A DNA stretch of 64,000 nucleotides from Hermatobates lingyangjiaoensis (Eukaryota > Arthropoda > Insecta > Hemiptera > Hermatobatidae), in NCBI GenBank assembly GCA_026182355.1, contig JAPFBL010000068.1:3303001-3367000 (forward strand), given 5' to 3'. Shown piece after piece: positions 48,896-60,400 of the stretch. Every line of letters begins with the position of its first letter. Position 1 is the first letter of the stretch. Under the pieces are notes generated by a model. That model ran no database searches, had not been told where the DNA came from, and saw nothing but the letters and a program-made list of their open reading frames with translations. A program made the translations under genes and the position numbers.

Positions 48896-50889
48896 GTCTA
48901 GAGTCATAGAAACCTTTTTCGATTTCATTTAATTTTGAACTCTGATGAAACTTGTCTCACACAGGACTTGGAATAAAGTTTGTTTGTTTGATTTCCAAGA
49001 CCCACACGTAAAAGACTTTCACCTTTTGACTTGGAATAAAGTACAAATCAATGAAACATAATAGAACTGCTACTATAGTACTACTAGCAAAGAATTTCTG
49101 AATCACTGACCGGTGACATCAAAATAAAATCAAATTATAAGCATCAACTTATAATAGTTATAATATAACTTTAAATATACTTTAAAAAAAATATGTTTTC
49201 TATTCGTATGTTCAGAAATCTAACAAATGATATTGTTTGTATTAAATAAACTAGTATGAACTATAATTGTATGACTATATAATTATGAACTATAATTGTT
49301 TGCAGTAATAATCATAGAAGGTAGTTTAAATTTATTATACATATTTTAAAGTGACATAGTTAGTTTGAATTCTTTTCTAATATTTATGTAACAACTTATT
49401 AATCATTTGATGACTCTACATAGTTTACCTTAGAATAAATAACTTGAAAACATGAAGTCATGGAGAGGTAAACAACTTGTTACGCGAGTCTAATATTCTC
49501 GACCTCGTTACTAATCAAGTTATTGTCAGATAATGATGACGAACTTTTATTAATTAGTAGAGCTAATAGCATAGTAATAATATTGGTCTAACATCTTATT
49601 TAGTGTAGTTAGTCAAATTTGACGGTTTTACATGACTGGACAAACCACTGAAAGAAGAAGTTTCACAATAGAAGACATGCGTTTAATTCTCATCATTTAT
49701 TTAACAATTCTATCTTATAAGTGATATTCTATGTTAGTTATAAACATTACTATGATATAATTGAAAAGTCTATGCATAGCATAGATAACGTTAAACATTT
49801 GCCTTGAAAATGATCGATCTACAGAATGAAATTTCATGGCAGGATGTTTTTGTATGGTATCTGTAGAATGATTAATAATAAGGCAAAAACCTAACATTTA
49901 AAGCTTGTGTCTTGAACAGTGAACTTTGACCATCTGAAAACACTAGCATACTACTGAAGAAACACTTTCTCATCTTCCCATTTATACAAAGCAACTCTAA
50001 AGCAAGCTAGAACCGCTCGAGGAGTCTCTAGAACAGCAGTTTTTGATATAAGGTCAGTTCATCATAAGCTGTTTCTTAATATTCTGGCGGAAACAAATTC
50101 TTTTTCGTGTTGTTGCACTCGACAATGGAATTCAGGAATATTACTATAACACAATTAACATATTATTATCAACTTAATGAAAAGAAGTAATATCTTCACT
50201 TAAGCAACGCATTCCCTCAAGAAGTTATTCATGTTCTGAAGATGAATGGTAATCATTTGAAACATGACGACTATAGGAGATATATATATATATATATGCC
50301 ATACTATGTAGACAAAGTTACGTGAGTGTTATTTACAAAAATTGAGAAGCTTGTTAAGAACCAGGCATCAGCTAAGTTTGAATGTTATTTTCAATATTAT
50401 ATACATACATACGATTTACATATTATAGTACAATTTTTTTTATCGAGGTTTGGACCTAACCTTAAAAAACACTTTAAACTAACGTTCATTCCATATTTCC
50501 AGACATCTTCAGATTCACATCAATACTGAATTCATTACTATATCACTGAAAAAATAAGTCGTATTATTTATTTGTATGTACATCATTACCTTTGAATTTT
50601 TGATTTGCTGAAAGACTATTGCATTGTTTACTTCTATTTTCTTGTCTACTACATCAGTGCTGCTTTTGACGACATTTCTATGAAACATTCTTGATCTTAT
50701 TTCAGGAAACTTCAAAAAACTATAAAAACTACAACGAGAAAGAAACTGGAAACAATATTCTATTGAATGATGCTGGTCCCAACCTCGATAAAGAAAAATA
50801 GTGTAGATTATTTGCTGTTGAGATAAGAACAGTTTATATATATATATATTTACTGCAGTAGCAGTTTGCTTCTCAACACGAGTACTTCG

Positions 50890-50970
50890 AACTTTTTCCC
50901 GATGACGACGGATGTCGAAATATCGAAGTGAGTTTTGTAGTGACTTTCTGTGTTCTTTCCCATGTGTTAA

Positions 50971-51002
<32 letters not shown>

Positions 51003-51090
51003 CTTCTGATGCGATTACATAGACAACAACTAATGATAAGGACGTAGACAGTTAAGGACAATTTCGACATTTGTCGTCTTCAGGTTGGAA
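50890..51090. repeat. Facing pair of stem-loop+GAAA motifs around a (TA)n tract
   Basis: On the plus strand at 50901-50920, gatga-c-GAC-ggat-GTC-gaaa. On the minus strand at 51085-51063, ctgaaga-c-GAC-aaat-GTC-gaaa. They face each other across a (TA)n run. They look like ends of one dispersed repeat family. Confidence 0.5.
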
Positions 51091-52815
51091 TGCTCTGTTC
51101 GTGTGGCACCAGCCAACTAAGGCCTGTATTCCTATCTTCATGTTATGTGTGAGTGTCTTGCTGCTGTTTATTGAATAAATGATAAAAAGTCATAAATAAG
51201 CTCTGTATGACGTACATTTTAAGATTTAAACTTTGAAATGAAAGTTGGCAGGTTCTCGAGGGTTGTTGAACAAATTCAGCGGTGTGAGTGAGTTTAAAAC
51301 TGCTGCTCATAAGACACGTCTTTAGAGTGCTTCTTCACTCAAGCTCTTTCAAGAGCAACAAATGCTACTACATCACTTAACAGCTTTATATCTATCATGT
51401 CTAAATTTCTGTTAATTTTTTTTAAACCAACATATTTATATAATCTAATACAAAACAATATTTGTATATTTAATTTTTTTCTTGTAGAAGCAGAATTACA
51501 ACTTTTCTATACTTTGGCATTAAAAGTTGAAAAAACAGTATTTTAAAATTGAATCATACAATTTAATAATGTTATCAATTTACCAGCACATATGTGGAGC
51601 GGCATCCTTGTAATATCCATTAACTTGCGATTAACAGTGGATCATTTTACCAAATTGTATGTTTTTATAAAGAATTTTGCATGAATTTTCATATGAAACT
51701 TTGTAACATCATGACTTTTACAAATTTGAGCTCACCAGAATTAAATAATAACAATAATATTAAAATAAAAATAATACTGTATCACTATTATTTAGTTACA
51801 TAAAAAATAATAAGTGACATATTTCTGTTAGTCATTTCTGTCACAAGATAAGTGCTTTAAGATAGTAGGAAATAACATTATAGTTAATAACCAAGGAAGT
51901 TTAAACATGGGCTCATATCAGGTTTAAAGGAATTTAAGCCTTTATTGAATCTATCAATTCATATCAATTGATTGATATATCAATCGAGTGGAATTTGAAA
52001 ATGACTTATTAAAAAGCAAAATGCTGAAGAGAAGAGTGTTTTTACATTCTGCTTTATGAAGTTCTTAATACAATAGTGACCTTATCTATGCTATTACTAG
52101 AATTATCACCACTAACTATCATCTCCCATATGTGCCTCCTCGTTGAACAAGTTTCAGAGTACCTTTATTTTCAGACACATTTATTTATCAAGATACTAGT
52201 TGATCATTACAATTATTTATTATCTTTTTAAAGATTTTTATTTTCTTCATTCATTTCTTCAACAGACAAAGAAAATAAGTTCTATTTTTATCTGTCTTTG
52301 CTAATTTAAAAAAAAAAATTAGTCAATGAGAAACTGATAGAGTTGAAATACACGAACAAAAAAAGCTTAAAAATAGAATGATTAACTAAAGACTTGACAG
52401 TGGCAACAACTTCCAGAACACCAGACATAATCAATAAACTCTTGAAGACGGATGTGTTGTGAAATAGGTCGAGTTAGAAGCCAGTACGAGGTCTGATGGT
52501 CGATTACCCTAATAATGATTTACATCAAGAGATGAATCAACCTTGTTTCCTTGTATACTGGTGTTAGGTTTGTTCTACCGGTTTAGTACGTTCTTCATCT
52601 TCAGTAAGAGCTGATCTTGAAACTTAGATAGAAAATTCTGAAACCGGCCGAACGCTCCACTATACCAGAGAAATGGTTTTTAATATCTCAGTATAACTTA
52701 TACCAACATCTATGTTATTAGCAATTTCCTTGTATCTAATATTAATACTTCTACCATTCGACATATTTTATTTATTGATTAAATAAAAAGATTTCACATA
52801 AACACGTGAAACTAC

Positions 52816-52983
52816 AATCAATGATCAAACCACAATAAGAAATGGGAAAACGAGACTAAGATCTTTCAACCGTAACAAGCGGACTTCCTCAGTTGGGTTT
52901 TTGACTCTGACGAAGACCGCTTGTTACGGTTGAAAGATCTTAGTCTTGTTTTCCCATTTCTTATTGTGGTTTGATCATTGATT
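52816..52983. repeat. Foldback: 67-bp arms, 34-base loop, one mismatch
   Basis: Arms 52816-52882 and 52917-52983 are reverse complements at 66 of 67 positions. The inner end reads ctgacgaagaccgcttgtta, and the right arm continues cggttgaaaga, so the arm junction contains a stem-loop+GAAA motif. No target duplication can be assigned. It may be a foldback MITE or a head-to-head pair of repeat ends. Confidence 0.9.
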
Positions 52984-53383
52984 ATTGATTAAAATAAATT
53001 TTAAATCAATATTATTGAAAAAAAATATCCTTAGGTTAAGCTTGGAAAACTGCTGTTCACCTGTGGACTATATTACTTCGCAGGTTGGATATCTTATTAC
53101 AGACTTGATCATATGCTCTGCTCTATACGTACGTACATATTATATATTACATACTACGCATATATGAATGTAGCTGTCACTGATTTTCCGTAAATATTGA
53201 CAGGTTTTCATATATACTCTTTGAGACTTTTTTTAACATTCAAATAGAAACTTAATCATCCTCATCAAAGGCCGAATGAATAGTGTTGACCTATCGTATG
53301 GACAGAACTGCCTTTGCTCATGGCTCACAGTAAGACTTGCTTAAAGTTACTGTTTAATATAGTTCTACTAGGTTACTCTAGAA

Positions 53384-54025
53384 CCCATATGTCAGAGTCA
53401 AGGCCCGCGAGAGGGTTTTCTATGGCCCGCAGGATGATATTAGTTTATTATTAAAACCGACCCGCAGGCTGCAGACGTTTTACACGCGCCAATACTACAT
53501 TTCCCACAATGCAAAGGCGACGGAGCGAGCGTGGCTTCATTTCATAATTTATCAGCAGTCATTAGCATAATAGGAAAAGTTAACTTTCAGATACCTTCAA
53601 AAACGGCAAAACGGAAGGCGGGCACTGAGAACCGGTGGTTTCAAACAAGGTGGGAGTCGAAGTACATGTTCACGGAGCTAGCTGGAAAACCTGTATGTCT
53701 AAATGAGAAAATATACTGATGCTTCCTTGAATAATACCGCTTCAAACATTTAATGTTCATGTTATGGGGATTTATATATAGAGGAAATTTGTCTTTTGTG
53801 CTGTTGAAAATTACAAATGACTGATAAAAGCCATAAGAAAATATTGATTCATTAATCCGATCATATTGCAATATATTTGTTAGGTTTTCAGTAGGTTCAA
53901 TTTCGTTCACTACACTATATGTGGTCATTTTAAAAAAATTCAATAAACATTTGATCATTCCGGCCCTCGGCTTGTTGCTACATTTTTTATGTGGCCCTCC
54001 ATCCATTTTGCCTTTGACACTCCTG
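53384..54025 (+). mobile_element. hAT element retaining the N-terminal transposase part
   Basis: A perfect 8-bp duplication CTCTAGAA (53376-53383 and 54026-54033) flanks an element whose ends carry GTC..TCAAGGCCCGC (left) and ggccctcc..tttgacactcctg (right), the usual ends of GTF2IRD2/ZBED-like hATs. A frame at 53531-53719 includes TENRWFQTRWESKYMFTELA and GKPVCL, matching the region near the start of such transposases. The remainder is deleted. Confidence 0.88.
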
Positions 54026-57000
54026 CTCTAGAACTACATACTGTACAACCGATAAACTCAGTCAGTCATCTGAAATTCTGATAAATTAGTGCTTCAAATT
54101 AGTAGTCGAATAAATGACTATTAATTAACATGACTGGAAATGGAAAGGAAAAAGTAAAGTTTGTTGACATTTCAAGTATCAAATTCATCAGTTCCCACCA
54201 ATTAGAATCTAAAAGAAATACTTTTCATTTAAGAAAGTGATTTTTCTCTATCTCTGGCTATAACATATGTAAACCTGTTAATGACAGATATACAAATCAT
54301 GCCTCTAGAATGTAGCTATAATTCTTTTAGTACGTCCAAAAATAAAATGAACACGTTATTTTCTACTTTGAATAATTCCTCATGTGTTAAACTTTAAATA
54401 TTTAAATAAAAATTATGTACAGAAATGACCAACAGAGTACAAATAAACATTTTTTTGTATATTCTAAATTGTAGACCAAAATCATACAAGAATTTTTGTT
54501 TTTTCTATTTTGTTTCTAGTGCACAACCCTGTAGACCACTTTGTAAAAAAATTTAATAAGTCAACAAACTTTTGTCTTTATACACTTATTCAATACTATT
54601 TTATAGTTTCGCAATATAATAAAGTAGACCAAATTTTAAATGAAACATTTTAAAATGCTTCTATTCAATTCATAAAAACATTTACGAGTACATCCGAAAT
54701 TACTTTGGCACTTTTGTAAATAATTTATCTTTTTACAGATTAATAATAATTTAATTCAGTTAAGTAAATTGTGTAATTCCATATGTAAGTAAATGTATAA
54801 CCTGACTATATTTCCCCCCGGAAAATTTAAAACAGAACTTTTAAAAAATGTTCAAAAGGTAACCATTCAGTTATTTTGTGGCATTTACTAATTCTTGGAA
54901 ATAATAGAACAGGTCTCCAAAAAAACAAAATTTTATTATAAAAGAAATGCGTTCCAACATTAGTATATTTTTCCAGATTAATATTGTTTAGTAATTCAGA
55001 TAAACCTGAAGAAAAACCCTACATACCCGAAAATAGTAAAATTAATTCCTTGATTTTCAGATAAATCTAAAAAAACAATTTGTTGAGACCACCTTGTTTT
55101 CACAATAAAGCATTGTTTATATGAAGTACTATTCTATTATATCCAAGTAAGCAAAAGTTATAAAGAGATATTCGTACATTATAATTAAAATTATAAGACC
55201 ATTGTGAATGGAATAAAACATTATCCTGTAAAGACAACCATCTTCAAAATGATTCAAATATTTAATGACTTTATCGGTGATAACATAATGAGTAGAAGGT
55301 CTTTATTGAATTTGATATTTGCATTTAATTGGTCTACACCTGTAAGATAGCTGAAAACTATTAATGTAGATTGAAATCCCGTAGTTTTGATGTTTACTAA
55401 TATTTCCATATTACAAAAATTCTCGACATACACAATAACATCTATATAATAAACACATTGAAATTTTTCTGTTAAAATGTTAAAGTATAATTCAATCTGA
55501 AGTTTGCAAAATGAATTGTAATATCCATTTTTGTCTTAAAGCATTTTTTAAAATATCTCACAACATATTGTAAAAAATTGTTAACAATATTTCTATAAAA
55601 TCTATTTCGATTTTTATTTAGAAATAAAAAAATGCAACCTTTATCAGCTACTCTTTGTAAACAGTGCGTATTAGTCCTTATTAGTTAAACAACAGAGAAA
55701 CAAGATTCTTTCTGACTTCTAAGAAGCATTTCTACCTTATAATAACAGTTCATTTATTTAAATGTAACCAACGAGAAATAAATTAATAACAACATATAAA
55801 TAATTTCAAAACCTTGATAACTATTATTATAAAAATACCGATTTTGTTTAAAGAGATTGTTAATTTGAACTGTTGATTACATTAATATCATCTCTATTTT
55901 TCTTTAGACCATTATCGTCCAATATTAGCTCTTAAAGCAAGGCAAAAATCGGCTTTACAAAAATGTTTTCTCTAAGTAGTTCACTCTAAGGGAATGAGTT
56001 TAAAGAATTTGTTATTTTTTTATACAAAAGCAATTGTTATTTTGTTTCTAAAATGAAGGAGATCTTAACAGCTAGCTATAAATTACATTATACCTTGTCA
56101 ACTCAGAAGAAAGGAAAAATATATAATTACTTTTGGTCTATAAATGATTTGTCATTATATTTTCTAGCTATAAGTCAGGTTAATTTGGTCGTTATGCACT
56201 GTGAAAACTGTCACTATCTTTCCATTCAGGCTTATAAAATGCATTATTATTTAAGTTAATGAAAGTAATTTTTAATTGCTAATGCCAAACTTTTGTTTTC
56301 GATTTGAATGACTTAACCAGTGATTCATTTTGAACTCAACTAGTAAACATAAGAAACCCTTACTCAGCTGTATCTTGCTAAATACATAGCATACGTTCTA
56401 GGAAATAAAACAAGGCTATCATGATTCAGTATTTGTTGCTTTTCATTAATTTTTTAACAATGTTTAGTTTGCTTTGGAACTGTATATTGCTAGTCATTCT
56501 AATTCAACTCTTACTACCAAAAATACCTTTTCCCTAACTTAAACTTGAAAAGATACAAAATCAATAAATAATATTCATAAAACATATTTACATTAATATA
56601 ATACTTTGTTGTAAAATTGGTTTGTGTTACATTTAAAATATTCAGCTCAAATAGTGCTGGATTAAATGCTTTGTATAGCACCGTACTGCCAGTATTTTAT
56701 ACTCCACTGCAATAGATAGGGCGTTATAATCATAAATTGACGTAAATATTTAACAATTGGGAAAAATCATATACATTTGAGAAGTTGTTAATTGTAGTGG
56801 GCTCCTACTGTCTTTTTGTAACTATACACTTTAATTCTCTCAGCTGTCAACCCACTAAATCCAAGTAAAGACAAGATGTCACATGGACAACAATACGAAC
56901 AGGAGGGCCGTCAAGACCCAATGAATATGGAGGTGTATAAGAAGAGGAAAAGAAACAGAGTCGTCTAAAATAATGTAAAAAACGTAATTATAATGTTGTC

Positions 57001-57487
57001 CTTTCATTGTGTGTTCAGTAATCAGTTAAACGATCTTCTTAACTGACGATTTCCTTATTATTATAAACTGTAGAAACTCGATCTCTTGAATCTTTTAAGA
57101 AGAGAAAAAAAAATAGATATAAAGAGTATTATACTTGTCTATGGCTTGTAGCATCTTATTTTTAGTGAAATAATTTTGAAATATTAAGAGTTAAAACAGG
57201 TAAGGGGCACAAAATATAAGAGTTAGTACACCTTTTTAGGGGACGATTTGGTTTTCAAATTTCAAAATTTTTGAGAAATCATGAAATTACTATCATTTTT
57301 TATTTTTTTTTTATTATTCCTTAGCCTTTCCTATTACCCGTAATTATAAAAACGTGTATCATTCTGAAACAGTGGTGTTGTTTGCATCGAAGTTAGTAAC
57401 AGTTTAATGAAGTTTGATTTCCTTTCTACTGAGTTGGTTAGGACTTAGCCTTTTTGATATGTCTTGAGCGGATGGTTCAGCGAGCGT

Positions 57488-60400
57488 TTACTGAAAACTG
57501 ACAATTATATCATTGAGACTTGTGTAGGTGCCTATGACCAGGCCTAGAATGCCGAATATGATGAGCAGAAGGTCCTTGATGAGGATGTAACTGAGAGTGC
57601 CGTAGTTGTCAGGATAGAGGACACAGATTTCCATGAGTGCTGGGAAAGCAATGCCCAGTGCAGACAAGCACAGTGCTCCGAACAGGGATATGAACAGACC
57701 CAGTCTTGGGATCGCCACTGCCAGCACAACTGCAGACAAAACCGTCATCATCACAGTCCATGTCTTGTACTGCCCCAATACAGCTTAGCCATTAAAAAAC
57801 AACAAGTGCACACTCAAAATGGGGGCCAGGCTAGTCCAATAATAAGAGTCATCCGCAGGTGCAAGAGAATCCGAGACCGTAGCATGTTGTGGTTTAGGTT
57901 TCTTTATGTGAGATAAAAAAAAAACTTTTACAATAACTCTGTAATAAACCGAACCACTGCAGTGTCAAGAACTCATTAATGATTTGTTACTTTAAATAAA
58001 CCTAGTATGACAAAAAATCAGAACTAGCTACTTCCTACGTGGAATAGCGTTATAAGTTTTGTATTTGACAGGCTTCAACACAAACAAAATAATACAAAGT
58101 TTAAAAAATTGTTATTGCCTCCAAAATGTTCATTTACTTAAATAAAATCTACACTGGCAACTGAAAGAATAATTCAAAATGGATTTCTAATAAGGGTTAA
58201 AGACACAAATCTTTTTCTTTAACACATGATATAATAAGAGGTTCCTTAAGTTAAACAGTGTTAGTTAAACGAAGTAACTAATTTAGCTTTGATACTACTA
58301 AATATAGGAAGAGAGGAGACAAATATGTACTGAATCTCTCCACCGAAGAGGCTTTACCCTGTCTGGGTATGTTCCTACCGGATTGGAAATATTGGTTTAT
58401 ATTCCTCAGGTTGTCATCCCGACCAGTCTTCTCCTTACTGAGGTGGAGTTTACCTACCATGTTGGAAATGGAGGGTTTTTATTGTCTGATACCCGCATAG
58501 AGGGGCTCTAGTTACCAGACTGACATTTCCTCTGGCTGTTGCCGTCGAGTCCTCTTGAAGGATAGCATGAAAAAGATTTGTCCATCACCAATATGAACAA
58601 ATCTGAGGTCGTTGTTAAATTTAAACTTTGACCTTAAAAACTAATGGAAAGCTTTTAACCATTTGACCACATTGAGCAAGTTGTACTGGACTAATAAAGC
58701 TTTCATTTTGAGAATATAATTATAAACAATCGGAATTACCCAAGATGATTGTTAAAATATATTTTTACCATTTGGATCTATAGAAATAATAGACTGAAAG
58801 AGCAAACGATACTGACATGTTGTAAGAACAATCGCGATTCTCAGTATGTACTCGACCATGATTTGGCTGGTGTTAGGTCCAATTCTTTTTTTGACATAGG
58901 AGTTCCAGATGATTTCTACTGGGACATAGCATTGTAGAGCATACGTTATAAATATTGCAACTGCGAAGATTACATGTACCACTGGAGCTAGTCTGAAATC
59001 AACACAAATCACCATCATAAGTTTGCATTGACTTAACACATTAATTATACACAATGTTTTTCACATCACTCGATTATTTCAAGTGATATCATGACCGAAT
59101 TGAGGTTTTACTTGTTAAAAGAGTTGCAGGCCAGTAATTAAGGAACATTCTTTGTGATAGAAGAGGAGGAGTGTTTAGAGAAACAGTCAAGTGCACCTTG
59201 ACCAGAGAAGGGTGTGGACAAAAGGAAAGCAATTCAGCCTCGAACTGAAGAGGGTAGAGTTTATCCAAAAAATTTATCTCTGAAACTAACACAATCATAT
59301 TTTTCTAGTATTTTATATTTAAAAAGTCATTATTCTTTCTTTCATATTGTAATATTATTCTTTTGTGTTTTCTTTTCAAGAAACAATTCCTTATTTTCCT
59401 TTCTAAACCTTACTTTCTCTTTTTAACCCATTCTGTGGACTATACTGTTATATTTATAAAAATATGTTTTTGTTTTATATCCATGAATTCTATAATAATT
59501 TTATCCAAAGCTCTTAAATAGCCTTAATGATTATTTCTAGTATAAACTGTTTTCGTTTCTCAATCATTTATTCATTTAATAATATGAATTCAAAGCCAAT
59601 TGTTTGTTTGTTTTGATCCTTATAAGAAAAATTTAAATTGCAATTTGAATATGGACACATATCGTATATCGATGACACACCCAGTAGAACAAAGAATTGA
59701 TGAGAATAGAAGAGGACCTGGTGCTAACGATCTTCTATGTGTTACATTACTGCACATTACAGCGCAGGAAGGATGATAGAATATATCAAGACATTTTTAT
59801 GGATACCCTATGCTACTATGATGGCATGCATTGTACTGTGGCTAGATAACAATAATTAACATATTACAACTTAAATAAGTATGTACTTATTAATAAAACA
59901 ATAAGTATAAAAAATGTTTTGAACTAACAGGTTATCTTTGGTCAAGTTAAGCGTCACACTTCCCTTAGCCAGGTCACCAAATTTGATGTATCCAAAGAAC
60001 CCAACAAATACGTAGAGGATGACAATGACAAACATGCCGATGTTAAGTACACCACAGTAACCACCAAATGATTTGGGAGTTTTCATGTTGTTCTCTAGGG
60101 CTATTATCTGAAAAAAGAATGGTTAAGCTTTAGTAACTATTTCTCGCTTCAGTGAAATATCAACTATTTAAAAGAATATATACATTGAAGGAATAATATT
60201 TACATAACAGTGTTGTTTTTTTTATCACAGTTATTTTTTCATTAATGCTTTATGAAACCTGAAAAGCAGAATGTTGGCACATAAATAACCATGGGTTAAG
60301 GTGCGGCGCCTATGTTAAATACCTGGGTCTCATTTCACGCTCCATACCAACATTCAAGCAGCCAATCTGAGTAAATCTTGGCTATGGATTTGCCGCACGT

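Larger units (their letters stand above)
47833..57487. other. Intergenic region between the convergent coiled-coil and SLC36 genes
   Basis: About 9.6 kb with no supported gene. It holds the hAT elements at 48392 and 53384, the foldback at 52816 and several stem-loop+GAAA motifs. The stretches 48904-50890, 51190-52500 and 54034-57280 are AT-rich with nothing recognised. A minus-strand poly(A)-like AATAAA context for SLC36 lies near 57300-57315. Confidence 0.5.

Noticed and set aside
53641..54006. 121-codon minus-strand frame
   Set aside because: It runs antisense through the hAT element and shows no domain; the plus-strand frame matches hAT transposase.
56876..56968. 30-codon plus-strand ORF starting MSHGQQYEQEG and ending in a basic tail
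   Set aside because: Too short, isolated in intergenic DNA, with no recognised family or promoter.
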